A stretch of DNA of 64,000 nt from Psychrobacillus sp032154225 (GCF_032154225.1 NZ_JALDYF010000003.1:248001-312000), one strand, 5' to 3'; positions 34,353 to 44,162 are shown, counted from the stretch's first letter. Notes: generated from the letters alone by a model not told the origin. Translations and numbers: made by a program.

Positions 34353-35783
34353 ATGCAATGGAAGCCAAATCGCGCATCACATCTTACACTTCACGAACAA
34401 ATTTATGACTGGATCAGCACGCGCATTCAGCAAGGCGAATGGACAATCGGCACAATACTACCTTCTCAGCGAAAGCTCGCAGAAACGTTAGATGTAAATC
34501 GTAGCACTATCATACAAGTGCTAGACGAACTTAAAGCAAATGGCATACTTGAAACGAGAATAGGAGGCAGTACTTACGTATCCAATAGCAGTTGGAACTT
34601 ACTTCTTCAAAAAGAGCAAGCAAATTGGCATCACCATATTCACGCAAGTATTCATGAAGCAAATATTCATACGATCCAGCTAATTAATGAGTACGAGCAA
34701 AACCAAACTATTATTCGGCTAGGTACTGGGGAGCTTTCTCCCGATTTACTTCCAACCACATTACTGGAACAATCTTTTCGTAACCTTACTATACAAGCTA
34801 GAGATATTAGCTATTCAGAACCAAAAGGCAGTAAAAAATTACGAATTGCATTAACCGAATATCTACGAAAAAGAGGGATTAATACTTCACCTGAAAGTAT
34901 CTTAATCACCTCTGGGGCAATTCAAGCATTACAGCTTATTTCTGTAGGCTTACTTGAACAACAGTCTAATATATTTTTAGAGTCACCTTCCTATCTCCAG
35001 TCGATTCAACCTTTCCAGTCAGCTGGTATGCGTGTCTTTCCAGTGAAAAGGGTTCGACAGCTTATAGAAAAATTGCAAACATTGAAGGGTAAGAAACAAT
35101 CACTATTTTATTGTGTACCTACGTTGAATAACCCATCTGGCAATATTCTGTCGCTTGATGAAAGAAAAAAATTACTAGAACTATGCACTTCATTACAAAT
35201 ACCAATCATTGAAGATGATGTTTACCATGAATTAGCGTTTGTAGATACTCCACCAGCAATGAAATCCTTGGATCAAGCAGGGCAAGTAATCTATATTGGC
35301 AGCGTGTCTAAAACATTGAGTCCCGGCCTTCGAATCGGCTGGCTCGTCGCACCAGAACCTGTCATTCATCGATTAGCCGATGTTAAAATGCAAATGGATT
35401 ACGGGTCAAGTGGCTTCTCACAGCAAATCGTTGCACATTGGCTTACGACAGACTTATATGAAAAACATTTGGAAAAATTGCGAGAACAATTAAAAACACG
35501 TGCTAATTTCGTAATAGAAATTTTGCTACAATATTTTAAAGAAGTTGCTACATGGGAAACACCAATAGGAGGCTTTTACATTTGGTTACGATTCAATGAA
35601 CCAATTGTAAACAAAGCTTTTTTTCAACAGTTAATCAAACAAAATGTCCTGATTAACCCAGGGTATCTTTACGACCCAAAAGACTTCCATCATATACGTC
35701 TTTCATACGCCTATGCCACATTAGAGGAATTAAAAGAGGGGCTACAGCTAGTGCTACAAGTAGTGAAGCAAAAAAATCAATAG
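34353..35783 (+). CDS. MocR-type regulator (GntR HTH fused to aminotransferase fold)
   Basis: A 476-aa fusion. Residues 1-75 form a GntR winged helix (LPSQRKLAETLDVNRSTIIQVL). Residues about 105-470 form a class I aminotransferase-like PLP domain with NNPSGN near 262, EDDVYHE near 286, and the PLP lysine in SVSKTLSPGLRIGW near 315. MocR proteins use PLP and an amino-acid or vitamin ligand to regulate adjacent genes. It is divergent from the LysE/ArgO-type exporter. Confidence 0.93.
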   Translation: MQWKPNRASHLTLHEQIYDWISTRIQQGEWTIGTILPSQRKLAETLDVNRSTIIQVLDELKANGILETRIGGSTYVSNSSWNLLLQKEQANWHHHIHASIHEANIHTIQLINEYEQNQTIIRLGTGELSPDLLPTTLLEQSFRNLTIQARDISYSEPKGSKKLRIALTEYLRKRGINTSPESILITSGAIQALQLISVGLLEQQSNIFLESPSYLQSIQPFQSAGMRVFPVKRVRQLIEKLQTLKGKKQSLFYCVPTLNNPSGNILSLDERKKLLELCTSLQIPIIEDDVYHELAFVDTPPAMKSLDQAGQVIYIGSVSKTLSPGLRIGWLVAPEPVIHRLADVKMQMDYGSSGFSQQIVAHWLTTDLYEKHLEKLREQLKTRANFVIEILLQYFKEVATWETPIGGFYIWLRFNEPIVNKAFFQQLIKQNVLINPGYLYDPKDFHHIRLSYAYATLEELKEGLQLVLQVVKQKNQ

Positions 35784-35792
35784 AAATAGCAA

Positions 35793-35830
35793 AAGAGCCG
35801 TCCAAATGTTACTTTAGGACAGCTCTTCTT
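35793..35830. terminator. Intrinsic terminator between mocR-like and ydcZ-like genes
   Basis: AAGAGC-GTCC pairs with GGAC-GCTCTT with one bulge, between convergent genes. The minus-strand frame ends within it. Confidence 0.7.
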
Positions 35831-36296
35831 TCATATTTGACACTTTTGCTTCTTCTGTTTTACCGCCAAATTTAAAAACAATAATTCCGCCAATAATTAC
35901 TAGCACTCCTAATAGCTGTTGGAATGTAAAACGCACTTGTTCAAGACCTAACCAACCAAGTGAATCCCATAATAACGCAAAACAGAGTTGAGAAGTGAGT
36001 GCAATCGCAATGGCATAAGTAGGTCCTAACAACTTAATGCTTTGCATCAAACAACTGACAACTCCTACTCCGATAATTCCACTAAACCAATACCATGTTT
36101 CCATATTTCCAAAATTAATAATATGCTTCCCTTCCACGATGAAACCAATGAAAAGAGAAGACAAAAATCCCATTCCCAATATAAGTGCCGTTGCAGCCCA
36201 AGGACCTGTTCGTTCATTCACTTTACTATTAAAAATGTTTTGTAAGCTTAAAAAAACTCCACCAATAATCGCCATCGATAACCCTAAACCCATCAT
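35814..36296 (-). CDS. YdcZ/DUF606 family DMT transporter (1)
   Basis: 160 aa with five hydrophobic segments, the compact DUF606 form of drug/metabolite transporters (LSLQNIFNSKVNERTGPW near 18; LLGVLVIIGGIIVF near the end). The start is the ATG at 36296, 7 bases from AGGA. It is part of a three-gene set with a Crp-type regulator and a second YdcZ protein. The substrate is unknown, and paired YdcZ proteins may act as a heterodimer. Confidence 0.85.
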   Translation of the reverse strand: MMGLGLSMAIIGGVFLSLQNIFNSKVNERTGPWAATALILGMGFLSSLFIGFIVEGKHIINFGNMETWYWFSGIIGVGVVSCLMQSIKLLGPTYAIAIALTSQLCFALLWDSLGWLGLEQVRFTFQQLLGVLVIIGGIIVFKFGGKTEEAKVSNMKEELS

Positions 36297-36314
36297 TTTC
36301 ACTTCCTGACTTAA

Positions 36315-37013
36315 TCATTCATAAATATTATGGTGAGCCAGTTCGCTCAGCCGTTTCGAATCTTTAACAAATATAAACTCTTTCGTTCGCTCAATAAGTC
36401 CAGCTTCGCATAACTGATTAAGCACACGATTAAGATGTCTATAACTTGTGCCAATTAAGCCAGCTGCATCTTTTAAATTAGCTGTGCTAAGACGCCCTTG
36501 GAAATCAGCATTTGATTCATCAAAAGATATGGATAATAAATAACTTGCTAAGCGCACTTCCACTGGATACATCAAGTTAAAAACAAAGGAATTGTTCTTA
36601 ATATGAAACTTTCTTGTAATAACTTTAAGTAAAAATTGCAAGAATGGCGGATGGTCACTGCCGTATTTATTGAGCCAATCGTAGTGGATACGAATCATCG
36701 TAACAGGAGTGACAGCTTCAACTGTATTGATCATTTCAATATTTTGTATGAACTCAATATCCCCTACTATTTCAAGTGGAGACTTAAAAGAAAGAATAAG
36801 CTTATTGCCTTCTGTTGAAGTCGTAAAAATCTTTATTTTCCCCTTCACAAGTATATACAAATGACTACGAGGATCTCCTTGCGCACAAATAATTTCACCT
36901 TCGTCGAACTCGCATAATGACAAATGCGGTAGCAATGCCTCGTTGAATACAGGTTCAATTTGATGAATACGCAAATAATTATGCAACTGCTCCTGATCCT
37001 CCACTTGCTTCAT
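36315..37013 (-). CDS. Crp/Fnr family regulator, YeiL-like
   Basis: A 232-aa regulator. Residues about 25-120 form a cyclic-nucleotide-binding beta roll (EGEIICAQGDPRSHLYILVKGKIKIF), and residues 150-225 a Crp-type HTH (LKDAAGLIGTSYRHLNRVLNQL). No iron-sulfur cysteine cluster is seen. AGGAGG precedes the ATG. It sits between two YdcZ-family transporter genes on the same strand, spaced by 12-18 bp, so all three are one operon and the pair is its likely regulatory target. Confidence 0.88.
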   Translation of the reverse strand: MKQVEDQEQLHNYLRIHQIEPVFNEALLPHLSLCEFDEGEIICAQGDPRSHLYILVKGKIKIFTTSTEGNKLILSFKSPLEIVGDIEFIQNIEMINTVEAVTPVTMIRIHYDWLNKYGSDHPPFLQFLLKVITRKFHIKNNSFVFNLMYPVEVRLASYLLSISFDESNADFQGRLSTANLKDAAGLIGTSYRHLNRVLNQLCEAGLIERTKEFIFVKDSKRLSELAHHNIYE

Positions 37014-37029
37014 AAGCCTTTACCTCCTA

Positions 37030-37455
37030 TCAAAGTCCCAATATGACTACGCCAACTACCATCATTGCTAAACCAATAAACTGCGGTAGCTTCATTTTCA
37101 GCTTCGTTACCCCAAACCATCCTCTGCTATCGATCAAAAACGTCAAACTGAGTTGAGCGATCAAAATAGCAGATATCGTAAGTGTTACTCCTATTTCATG
37201 AATAGCTGTAACATTGCTAAAAATAATAATTGCAGCAAATGCACCACCAGTTAAATAAAGTGGTTTAACTTGCTTAAACGCTTGCAATTTGCCATCTCGC
37301 ACGAACAGCACGATTACCAGTGCTAGTATGAATCCTGTAAATTGTGTCAGACTTGTTGCTTGCCAAGTACCGATGTCCTGACTAATCCTCGCATTAGCTA
37401 CTCCTTGAAAAGTAATAAAGGCTCCTCCTAATATCGCAAATATGATTCCTTTCAT
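37030..37455 (-). CDS. YdcZ/DUF606 family DMT transporter (2)
   Basis: 141 aa with five hydrophobic segments (GAFITFQGVANARISQDIGTW near 11; FLIDSRGWFGVTKLK near 108). The start is the ATG at 37455, 8 bases from GGAGG; two upstream in-frame ATGs are too close to or within the SD. It is homologous to the protein encoded at 35814-36296, and the shared LIDSRGW/LWDSLGW block shows the relationship. First gene of the operon with the Crp-type regulator. Confidence 0.85.
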   Translation of the reverse strand: MKGIIFAILGGAFITFQGVANARISQDIGTWQATSLTQFTGFILALVIVLFVRDGKLQAFKQVKPLYLTGGAFAAIIIFSNVTAIHEIGVTLTISAILIAQLSLTFLIDSRGWFGVTKLKMKLPQFIGLAMMVVGVVILGL

Positions 37456-37528
37456 TTTCATCGCCTCCATTTATAACGTTCTCTCTATTAAAAGATAGAT
37501 TCATACATTTCGAAAAGGACATATGTCC

Positions 37529-37963
37529 CTAAAATTCATCACTACCCGTATCCCTAAAATACATCGGATGAGTTTCATTAAGCTCGAGTAAATCCCATAG
37601 GTTTCCGTATAAGTCTTTAAACACCGCGACGATTCCATACGATTGTTCAGTTGGTTCTCTCACAAACTCTATACCTTTAGAAACCATTTCTTTATAATCA
37701 GTCCAAAAATCATCTGTTCTTAAAAATAAAAACACGCGCCCACCAGACTGGTTTCCGATGAAAGCCTCTTGCTCATGGTTAGAGGCTCTAGCTAATAAAA
37801 TTGCCGTTCCAGAACCCGATGGTGATACTACTACCCATCGTTTATCCTGCTCCGGCTGATATGTATCCTCTACTAGGATGAAGTTCAGCTTTTTCGTATA
37901 AAATTCTATTGCTTCATCATAATCTTTCACCACTAAAGCCATATGTAATATTGACTGCGCCAT
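37529..37963 (-). CDS. VOC/glyoxalase superfamily protein
   Basis: 144 aa with paired beta-alpha-beta-beta-beta modules: ILHMALVVKDYDEAIEFY at the N-terminus, WVVVSPSGSGTAILLA near 43, and FKDLYGNLWDLLELN near 116, where the metal-binding Glu is expected. VOC proteins include lyases, dioxygenases and antibiotic-binding proteins. The exact reaction is not readable. AAGGGG lies 8 bases before the ATG at 37963. Confidence 0.8.
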   Translation of the reverse strand: MAQSILHMALVVKDYDEAIEFYTKKLNFILVEDTYQPEQDKRWVVVSPSGSGTAILLARASNHEQEAFIGNQSGGRVFLFLRTDDFWTDYKEMVSKGIEFVREPTEQSYGIVAVFKDLYGNLWDLLELNETHPMYFRDTGSDEF

Positions 37964-38079
37964 TTTCATTCCCCTTTTAACTGTTTTAAACTATTTTACA
38001 CCATACGTGACTTTGTTCTATATGTCTGCAAAACAACTACTCTAAACTTTTATAGTTAGTAGTTCAAAACACCTGTTTG

Positions 38080-38168
38080 CCACATACAACGAAATTAACA
38101 CCACATAAACTCACTTAAAGCACACATAAAACGCCATGATCGCCACATAAACCCGCTCCAACTACACA
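38080..38168. repeat. Degenerate tandem repeat of about 20 bp (CACATAAA core)
   Basis: The core CACATAAA or a close variant occurs about five times with 18-23 bp spacing (CACATACAAC, CACATAAACT, CACATAAAAC, CACATAAACC, CACATAATTA). It is A- and C-rich on the plus strand. It begins right after the RND gene's terminator in the 250-bp spacer before the VOC gene. It resembles the array near 23.5 kb in period, strand bias and position 3' of a minus-strand gene. Confidence 0.55.
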
Positions 38169-38182
38169 TAATTACAAAAAAA

Positions 38183-38214
38183 GCCCTACAAGATGATTTT
38201 TCACCTTGTAGGGC
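38183..38214 (-). terminator. Intrinsic terminator of the RND pump gene
   Basis: GCCCTACAAG pairs perfectly with CTTGTAGGGC, with a T-run on the minus strand, eight bases after the stop codon. Confidence 0.85.
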
Positions 38215-38221
38215 CAAAAGA

Positions 38222-41200
38222 TTAGTTTTCTTGTTCTTCTTTACGGTTTTTCTTGAAAAGCTTAGATAATAGTTCATAAACGATTGGCACAACAATTAAC
38301 GTTAATAACGTTGAACTGATTAAACCACCGATTACTGTAATACCAAGACCTTTCGAGATTAAACCGCCTCCACCGCCAGAGCTAACTGCTAATGGAATCA
38401 ACGCACCAATCGTTGCGATTGCTGTCATTAAGATTGGACGCAAACGCGTTACACCAGCTTCTAAAATCGCTTCACGCATAGTCATACCATCACGTTCCAT
38501 ATGAATAATACGATCCACAAGTACAATAGCGTTCGTGACTACGATACCTATTAACATCAACAGACCCATCATTACTGATACCGAAATTGTTTCACCAGCG
38601 ATCAATAAACCAACAAATGAACCAATTACTGCAAATGGTAATGAGAATAGAATCGCAAACGGTGCGACACCTTCACGGAATGTTACAACTAGGATAAAGT
38701 ACACAATTGCGATTGCGGCTAGCATTGCCACAGCAAGCTGCGTAAATGTTTCTGCCATATCTGCAGCTGCACCAGCAACACCGATCGTAACTCCTTTAGG
38801 TAAATCTAATTTATCAATCGCTTTATCTACTTCAGATGTAGCTTTCGAAATATCAGCACCAATAATTGTTCCTGAAACAGTTGCGTAATATTCACCTTTA
38901 CTTCGAGCAAGCGTATTTAATGTCGTTCCTTTTTCAACTGAAACAAGTTCAGAAAGCTTCATCGTCGTACCAAGCGCAGTCGGTATTTCTGTTGCTAAAA
39001 TATCATCGACTGACTTCGGTTGCGCAGCTTCTTCTTGCTGTACGATTACTTTTAATGTGTTACCATCTTTTTCAACAGTTGTTAATACATCTTGCGTTTT
39101 TGATGGGTTTAACATCATAACAATTTGTCCTGTTGTTAAGCCATACTGTAATAATTCATCTTGCGCTACTTTGAACGTGTATTCTACGTATGCATCTTCG
39201 GCACTCGAGGACACGTCTTCTATACCTTTATTTTCATTCATAACGCCTTCTACCATTTTTACAGCTTCATTTAGTTTATCTAAGTTTTCACTGTAGAACG
39301 TGTAGCTGACTTCGTTTGTAGCCATCGACATGGAAGTGAAATTTTGACTCTTCCATTCGCCTGATTGACCAATATTGAACACATACTCTTCAATTTCTTC
39401 ACGAGCTTTCGGGAAGTCCTTCATGTCTGGGTCAAAGATTAGGTACATTAAAGCACCACCTGTTCCTCCGCCCATCATTGCTGACATCGGGTCGCCACTT
39501 TCCGTAACAGATAATTGAACAATATCAATATCGTCACGTTTTAATAGCTCTTCTTCTATAACTTCAATATTCGCTAATGTTTCATCCTTTAATTCGCCTG
39601 TTTCTGGCGTGTACGTTAAGTACATCACTTTCTCTTCTTCACTACCCATGAAACTAAAGCCGATCAACGGCATTAACGCAATACTTCCAGCTAATAAAAC
39701 AATCGAAATGATACTAGTAATCACTTTATGATTTAACGTCCATTTAAGGATACCTTTGTACCAAATAGCTAATTTACCAGCCTCTTTATGACTACTTTCC
39801 GTCTTCTCACTATATAGTTTTTTCTTAAATAAGAAGTGAGATAATGCAGGAACGATTGTAATCGCAACAATTAATGAAGCAATAAGCGCGAATGCCATCG
39901 TTAATGCGAAAGGCATAAATAACTCACCGACCATACCACCAACTAACATAAGTGGTGCAAATACCGCAACCGTTACTAATGTTGACGACATAATTGGTTT
40001 GAACATTTCAAGTGTCGCTTCACGTACAAGTGCTCGACCTGTTAATTTCTCTGATTTTAAATGTAGACGACGATAAATATTTTCAACTACTACAATGGAG
40101 TCATCAATTACCCGACCTATGGCAACCGTTATAGCTCCTAGCGTCATAATATTTAACGTAATATCTAGCCAGTTTAATAACAATAAAGCCATGAAAATTG
40201 AAACCGGAATAGATACAATTGAAATAATAGTTGATTTAAAATCACGTAAGAATAAAAGAATGATCAATATGGCAATTAAACCACCGAATAATGCTTTTTC
40301 AATCATCGTTGAAACAGATTTTTCAATTGGCGCACCTTGGTCAAGTGAAACATCTATAACAAGACCATCGATTGTCGCTTCTTCCTCTTCGATCAATTTC
40401 TTTACAGCATTTACTACATCTACCGTGTTTGCTTGCTGCCCTTTAATAATTTGAATAGCAATTGCATTTTCCCCGTTTGTACGAGAAACCGATTGTACTT
40501 TACCAACTACTTCAATTGTTGCAATATCGCTAAGTTTCACAAACGGCGATGGATTCGTTGCTGAAGGTGTTGCAGGAATAAGCATTTCCTTTAATTCATC
40601 AGCTGTCATGAACTTACCGTCAATTGCAACAGCTTGTTCTCCTTCTTCAAACTCATAAAGGCCTAATGATACAGCTAGATCACTCGCTTGAATCATTTGT
40701 TTCACTGCATCTTCTGTTATACCAAGTTCAGCCATTTTAGCTTCATCATATGTAAGCTGCACTTCTTCAATATGCTGACCTGTAATAGTTGCAGATGCTA
40801 CACCGTCTATTTTCTCAATTTTCGGAAGTAATATTTCTTCTACTGTTGATGTTAATTCAACAATATCCTCTGTTTCACTACTTACACTTAGAGCAATCAC
40901 AGGCATCATGTTCATGCTAATCGCTGTAATTGTCGGTGCTTGAGCTCCCTCTGGCAAGCTCAATGCTTCAAACGAAGACGCTAATGCTCTCTTCGCCTCA
41001 TCCATATCAATACCATACTCGTACTCTACTTGAATACTTGCCATATTCGAATACGAATTAGAATAAACAGACTTCACGTTTTCTAAATTTTCTACCGCTT
41101 TCTCTAATGGAATCGACACTTCTTCCATCACTTGTTCAGGAGTTGCCCCTGGATAAACGCCCATTACCATTAAGAATGGAATCGAAATATCCGGCATTGT

Positions 41201-41308
41201 TTCTGTTTTCATTTGTGTACCAGAATAAATACCAGATACCGTAATAATTATTGTTAGCAGCCAAACTGCTAATTTATTTTTCAAGACAAAATTGACTAAA
41301 CCTTTCAC
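38222..41308 (-). CDS. RND efflux pump of the AcrB/SwrC type
   Basis: 1028 aa from a GTG at 41308; the longest frame runs to a TTG at 41344, but GGTAGGTG lies just before the GTG and the protein then begins MKGLVNFVLKNKLAVW as in SwrC-like proteins. It has 12 expected membrane helices and two large extracytoplasmic loops. GRVIDDSIVVVENIYR near 398 carries the proton-relay acidic residues. SwrC exports surfactin and contributes to multidrug resistance in B. subtilis; the substrate here is unknown. It is divergent from a TetR regulator. Confidence 0.92.
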   Translation of the reverse strand: MKGLVNFVLKNKLAVWLLTIIITVSGIYSGTQMKTETMPDISIPFLMVMGVYPGATPEQVMEEVSIPLEKAVENLENVKSVYSNSYSNMASIQVEYEYGIDMDEAKRALASSFEALSLPEGAQAPTITAISMNMMPVIALSVSSETEDIVELTSTVEEILLPKIEKIDGVASATITGQHIEEVQLTYDEAKMAELGITEDAVKQMIQASDLAVSLGLYEFEEGEQAVAIDGKFMTADELKEMLIPATPSATNPSPFVKLSDIATIEVVGKVQSVSRTNGENAIAIQIIKGQQANTVDVVNAVKKLIEEEEATIDGLVIDVSLDQGAPIEKSVSTMIEKALFGGLIAILIILLFLRDFKSTIISIVSIPVSIFMALLLLNWLDITLNIMTLGAITVAIGRVIDDSIVVVENIYRRLHLKSEKLTGRALVREATLEMFKPIMSSTLVTVAVFAPLMLVGGMVGELFMPFALTMAFALIASLIVAITIVPALSHFLFKKKLYSEKTESSHKEAGKLAIWYKGILKWTLNHKVITSIISIVLLAGSIALMPLIGFSFMGSEEEKVMYLTYTPETGELKDETLANIEVIEEELLKRDDIDIVQLSVTESGDPMSAMMGGGTGGALMYLIFDPDMKDFPKAREEIEEYVFNIGQSGEWKSQNFTSMSMATNEVSYTFYSENLDKLNEAVKMVEGVMNENKGIEDVSSSAEDAYVEYTFKVAQDELLQYGLTTGQIVMMLNPSKTQDVLTTVEKDGNTLKVIVQQEEAAQPKSVDDILATEIPTALGTTMKLSELVSVEKGTTLNTLARSKGEYYATVSGTIIGADISKATSEVDKAIDKLDLPKGVTIGVAGAAADMAETFTQLAVAMLAAIAIVYFILVVTFREGVAPFAILFSLPFAVIGSFVGLLIAGETISVSVMMGLLMLIGIVVTNAIVLVDRIIHMERDGMTMREAILEAGVTRLRPILMTAIATIGALIPLAVSSGGGGGLISKGLGITVIGGLISSTLLTLIVVPIVYELLSKLFKKNRKEEQEN

Positions 41309-41357
41309 TATTACACCTACCCTTGATTGACTTATATAACTCAATTATTTATACTAA

Positions 41358-41371
41358 TGACTAATTGGTCA
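41358..41371. promoter_or_regulatory. TetR-type operator between RND pump and tetR-like gene
   Basis: TGACTAATTGGTCA is a near-perfect palindrome with the TGAC...GTCA ends typical of TetR-family sites. It lies about 30 bp before the regulator start and 50 bp before the pump start, so one bound dimer could control both. Confidence 0.7.
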
Positions 41372-41402
41372 GTTGTCAACAAATACGTAGGAGCGATTAA
41401 AT

Positions 41403-42233
41403 ATGATTAAAAAACAATTAATTATGGAAAAAGCACTAGAACTTTTTGCAAAACAAGGATTTGAAGCTACCTCTATTCAACAAATAACAGAGCATTGCAG
41501 CATTTCTAAGGGAGCTTTTTACTTATCATTCAAATCAAAAGAAGAACTAATTTTAGCATTAATCGAATACTTTATGACAAAGTTCATTTCAGATATTGAC
41601 CACCAAGTCACAGAGGCGGAAAACGAGGAGCTTTTGTTCACATTTTATTATGCAATATTTAATTCCTTCTATGAGCATTCGGATTTCGCTAAAGTTCTTC
41701 TAAAAGAGCAAACACAAACTTTCAATGAATCATTTATTGTAAAAATGCATGAGTACGACCGTTTATTAGATAAAATTATTTTGACTATGATAGAACGTTT
41801 ATATGGAGAAGAAGTTACTTATACAAAATATGATCTAGTTTATTGTATTAAAGGATTTATAGGAAATTACTCGAAGTTGCTTTTATTCTATAGCACGCCA
41901 GTGGACTTGAATTTATTAGCTAAATCGCTTGTCGAAAAAACAAACTTACTCGCGAAATATACTACGATTACATTCATTTCACAAGAACTTATCGAGTCGA
42001 TGAACTTGCCGATACACGGAGAAGTAACGAAAGAGAAAATCCTTGAAATCATCGAACAAAAAATTGTTGAAATGGAAGAGTCTATTGAAAAAGAGTCGTT
42101 AGTTTTGCTAAAACAACAACTACTCGAACCAACTCTAAATCCAGCTATCGTAAAAGGATTACTAGGAAATATTCAAAATCACCCACATTGTAAATGGGTT
42201 TCTTACTTACTACGTAATTATTTTGAGTACTAA
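41403..42233 (+). CDS. TetR/AcrR family regulator
   Basis: A 276-aa protein, longer than a typical TetR (about 200 aa). Residues 5-50 form the HTH (ALELFAKQGFEATSIQQITEHCSISKGAFYLSFKSKEEL). The long C-terminus includes an acidic helical tail (KEKILEIIEQKIVEMEESIEKE). It is divergent from the RND pump and presumably represses it. AGGAGCG precedes the ATG. Confidence 0.9.
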   Translation: MIKKQLIMEKALELFAKQGFEATSIQQITEHCSISKGAFYLSFKSKEELILALIEYFMTKFISDIDHQVTEAENEELLFTFYYAIFNSFYEHSDFAKVLLKEQTQTFNESFIVKMHEYDRLLDKIILTMIERLYGEEVTYTKYDLVYCIKGFIGNYSKLLLFYSTPVDLNLLAKSLVEKTNLLAKYTTITFISQELIESMNLPIHGEVTKEKILEIIEQKIVEMEESIEKESLVLLKQQLLEPTLNPAIVKGLLGNIQNHPHCKWVSYLLRNYFEY

Positions 42234-42251
42234 AAAATTTCCTTTAACACA

Positions 42252-42290
42252 AAAACGCCACCTAATGATTCAATCATCAGGTGGCGTTCT
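42252..42290. terminator. Bidirectional intrinsic terminator
   Basis: AACGCCACCT-ATGATT pairs with AATCAT-AGGTGGCGTT, between convergent tetR-like and dinB-like genes. Confidence 0.85.
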
Positions 42291-42292
42291 TA

Positions 42293-42763
42293 TTATTGCA
42301 TTTCTTTTGTTGGCCCCATAACACCAGGTACAGTTAGTCCCGCCTGGCGTAACAACACTGTCATTTGACCGCGGTGATGCGCTTGGTGATCAATTAAAGC
42401 ACGTAAAAATTTACCGCGCGCTGTTGGTCCTGTAAATCCATTAATTTCTTCCATTAACATTTCGTCTGTCAGTTTAGTTGCTTCAGTTTTATATGCATCA
42501 ACAGCTTTTTCGTACGCTGCTACAAATTCAGATACTTCCGTTGGCGCAGCTTCATCTTTACCTGGCCCAGGAATTTGTAAACCTGCAAAATGACCAAATG
42601 CTCCAGCAGAACCTACTAAATGCCAAGCTAACCAACCAAGTGTGTTATGTCCTTCTACAATTGCTTGATCTAATTTATCGTTTGTCATCGCTTTGAATAC
42701 ATTTAATGTACCCGCTGCCGAATTTGACCAATCTTCTATAAAATCCTCTACTTTACGATACAT
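42293..42763 (-). CDS. DinB family protein
   Basis: A 156-aa four-helix-bundle protein with the three metal-binding histidines expected for DinB/YfiT folds: LAWHLVG near residue 45 and HQAHHRGQ near 125-132. Members include thiol transferases such as bacillithiol S-transferases, but many are uncharacterised. The C-terminus PGVMGPTKEMQ is typical of the Bacillales subgroup. Monocistronic. Confidence 0.85.
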   Translation of the reverse strand: MYRKVEDFIEDWSNSAAGTLNVFKAMTNDKLDQAIVEGHNTLGWLAWHLVGSAGAFGHFAGLQIPGPGKDEAAPTEVSEFVAAYEKAVDAYKTEATKLTDEMLMEEINGFTGPTARGKFLRALIDHQAHHRGQMTVLLRQAGLTVPGVMGPTKEMQ

Positions 42764-42920
42764 TCATATCACTCCTGTTTTCATTAAGTTTAAGTTTTTA
42801 TCATAGCGAACGAATATACTTATCGCAACAATAATAGCCTATATCGAGCATTTATATAGCAAAGTTTCAGTTCACATGTGCTAAAATTATGAATGACAAC
42901 AAAGTATGGGGGAGAAAATA

Positions 42921-44162
42921 ATGTTAGCTAATTTTGAAAGTAATTTACAGAAATATGCAAAACTTTTAGTCGCAAAAGGAATCAATGTTCAACCTGGCGA
43001 TTGGGTAAAAATGACGATCACTGTTGACCAAGCACCATTAGCACGTTTAATCACAAAAGAGGCATATGATTTAGGTGCTGAGAAAGTGATTATTAAATGG
43101 GCTGATGATGAAATTAGCAAACTAAATTATCTATACCAACCTCTTGAAGTATTAACAGACATTCCAGATTATGAAATTCAAGAATCGGAAGATCATGTAT
43201 TAAATCATCATGTAAGCCGTCTTTCTATTATCTCAAGTGATCCAGGCTTACTAAATGAAGTAGACCCTACAAAGATTGCCGCTTATCAAAATGTGGCAGG
43301 AAAAGCATTCAAAGCACAACGCATAGCAACTCAAAACGACGACTTGAAATGGACTGTTGCTGCAGCAGCTGGTGCTGGTTGGGCTGCACAAGTATTCCCT
43401 GACCTAGCTACTTCTGAAGAACAAGTTGATGCGTTATGGGATCAAATCTTCAAAACATGCCGTGTCTATTCAGAAGACCCAGTAGCTGCTTGGGATGAGC
43501 ATAAAAAAACGTTAAATGAAAAAGCTGCAAAATTAAATGAACTTCAGTTTGATGCTTTACACTACACTGCACCAGGTACGGATTTAACTTTAGGCTTACC
43601 AAAAAATCATATTTGGGCTTGTGCAGAAAGTTATAGTCCAAAAGGTGATGAATTTATCGCTAACATGCCAACAGAAGAGGTTTTCACTGCTCCTGATACA
43701 CATCGTATGGATGGTGTCGTAAGAAGTACAAAACCACTTAGCTACGCAGGTACACTAATTGAAGGCATTGAAGTGCACTTTAAAGACGGTAAAATCGTAG
43801 ACATTTCTGCTGAAAAAGGCGATGAAACAATTAAAAAATTAGTTCATGACAACGAAGGTGCAACTGGCTTAGGCGAAGTAGCACTAGTTCCAGATCCATC
43901 TCCAATTTCTCAATCAGGCGTTACTTTCTTTAACACTTTATTTGATGAAAATGCATCAAATCATTTAGCAATTGGATCGGCTTACCCAACTACGATTCAA
44001 GGCGGTACAAAAATGAGCCAAGAAGAATTATTGAAAAACGGCATGAACACTTCTATCGTTCACGTAGACTTCATGATTGGTTCTAATAAGATGGATATTG
44101 ATGGTATCAAACAAGATGGCACGATTGTTCCAATCTTCCGTAATGGCGACTGGGCTTTTTAA
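42921..44162 (+). CDS. M29 family metallo-aminopeptidase (AmpS/PepS/T-like)
   Basis: 413 aa from the ATG at 42921; the frame's first ATG (42906) contains the SD GGGGGAG. Seen: the N-terminal NFESNLQKYAKLLVAKGINVQPGD, the metal site around GTDLTLGLPKNHIW near 218, NMPTEEVFTAPD near 245, and EVALVPDPSPISQSG near 322 and HLAIGSAYP near 348. Family M29 enzymes are cobalt- or zinc-dependent cytosolic aminopeptidases. A terminator follows. Confidence 0.94.
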   Translation: MLANFESNLQKYAKLLVAKGINVQPGDWVKMTITVDQAPLARLITKEAYDLGAEKVIIKWADDEISKLNYLYQPLEVLTDIPDYEIQESEDHVLNHHVSRLSIISSDPGLLNEVDPTKIAAYQNVAGKAFKAQRIATQNDDLKWTVAAAAGAGWAAQVFPDLATSEEQVDALWDQIFKTCRVYSEDPVAAWDEHKKTLNEKAAKLNELQFDALHYTAPGTDLTLGLPKNHIWACAESYSPKGDEFIANMPTEEVFTAPDTHRMDGVVRSTKPLSYAGTLIEGIEVHFKDGKIVDISAEKGDETIKKLVHDNEGATGLGEVALVPDPSPISQSGVTFFNTLFDENASNHLAIGSAYPTTIQGGTKMSQEELLKNGMNTSIVHVDFMIGSNKMDIDGIKQDGTIVPIFRNGDWAF

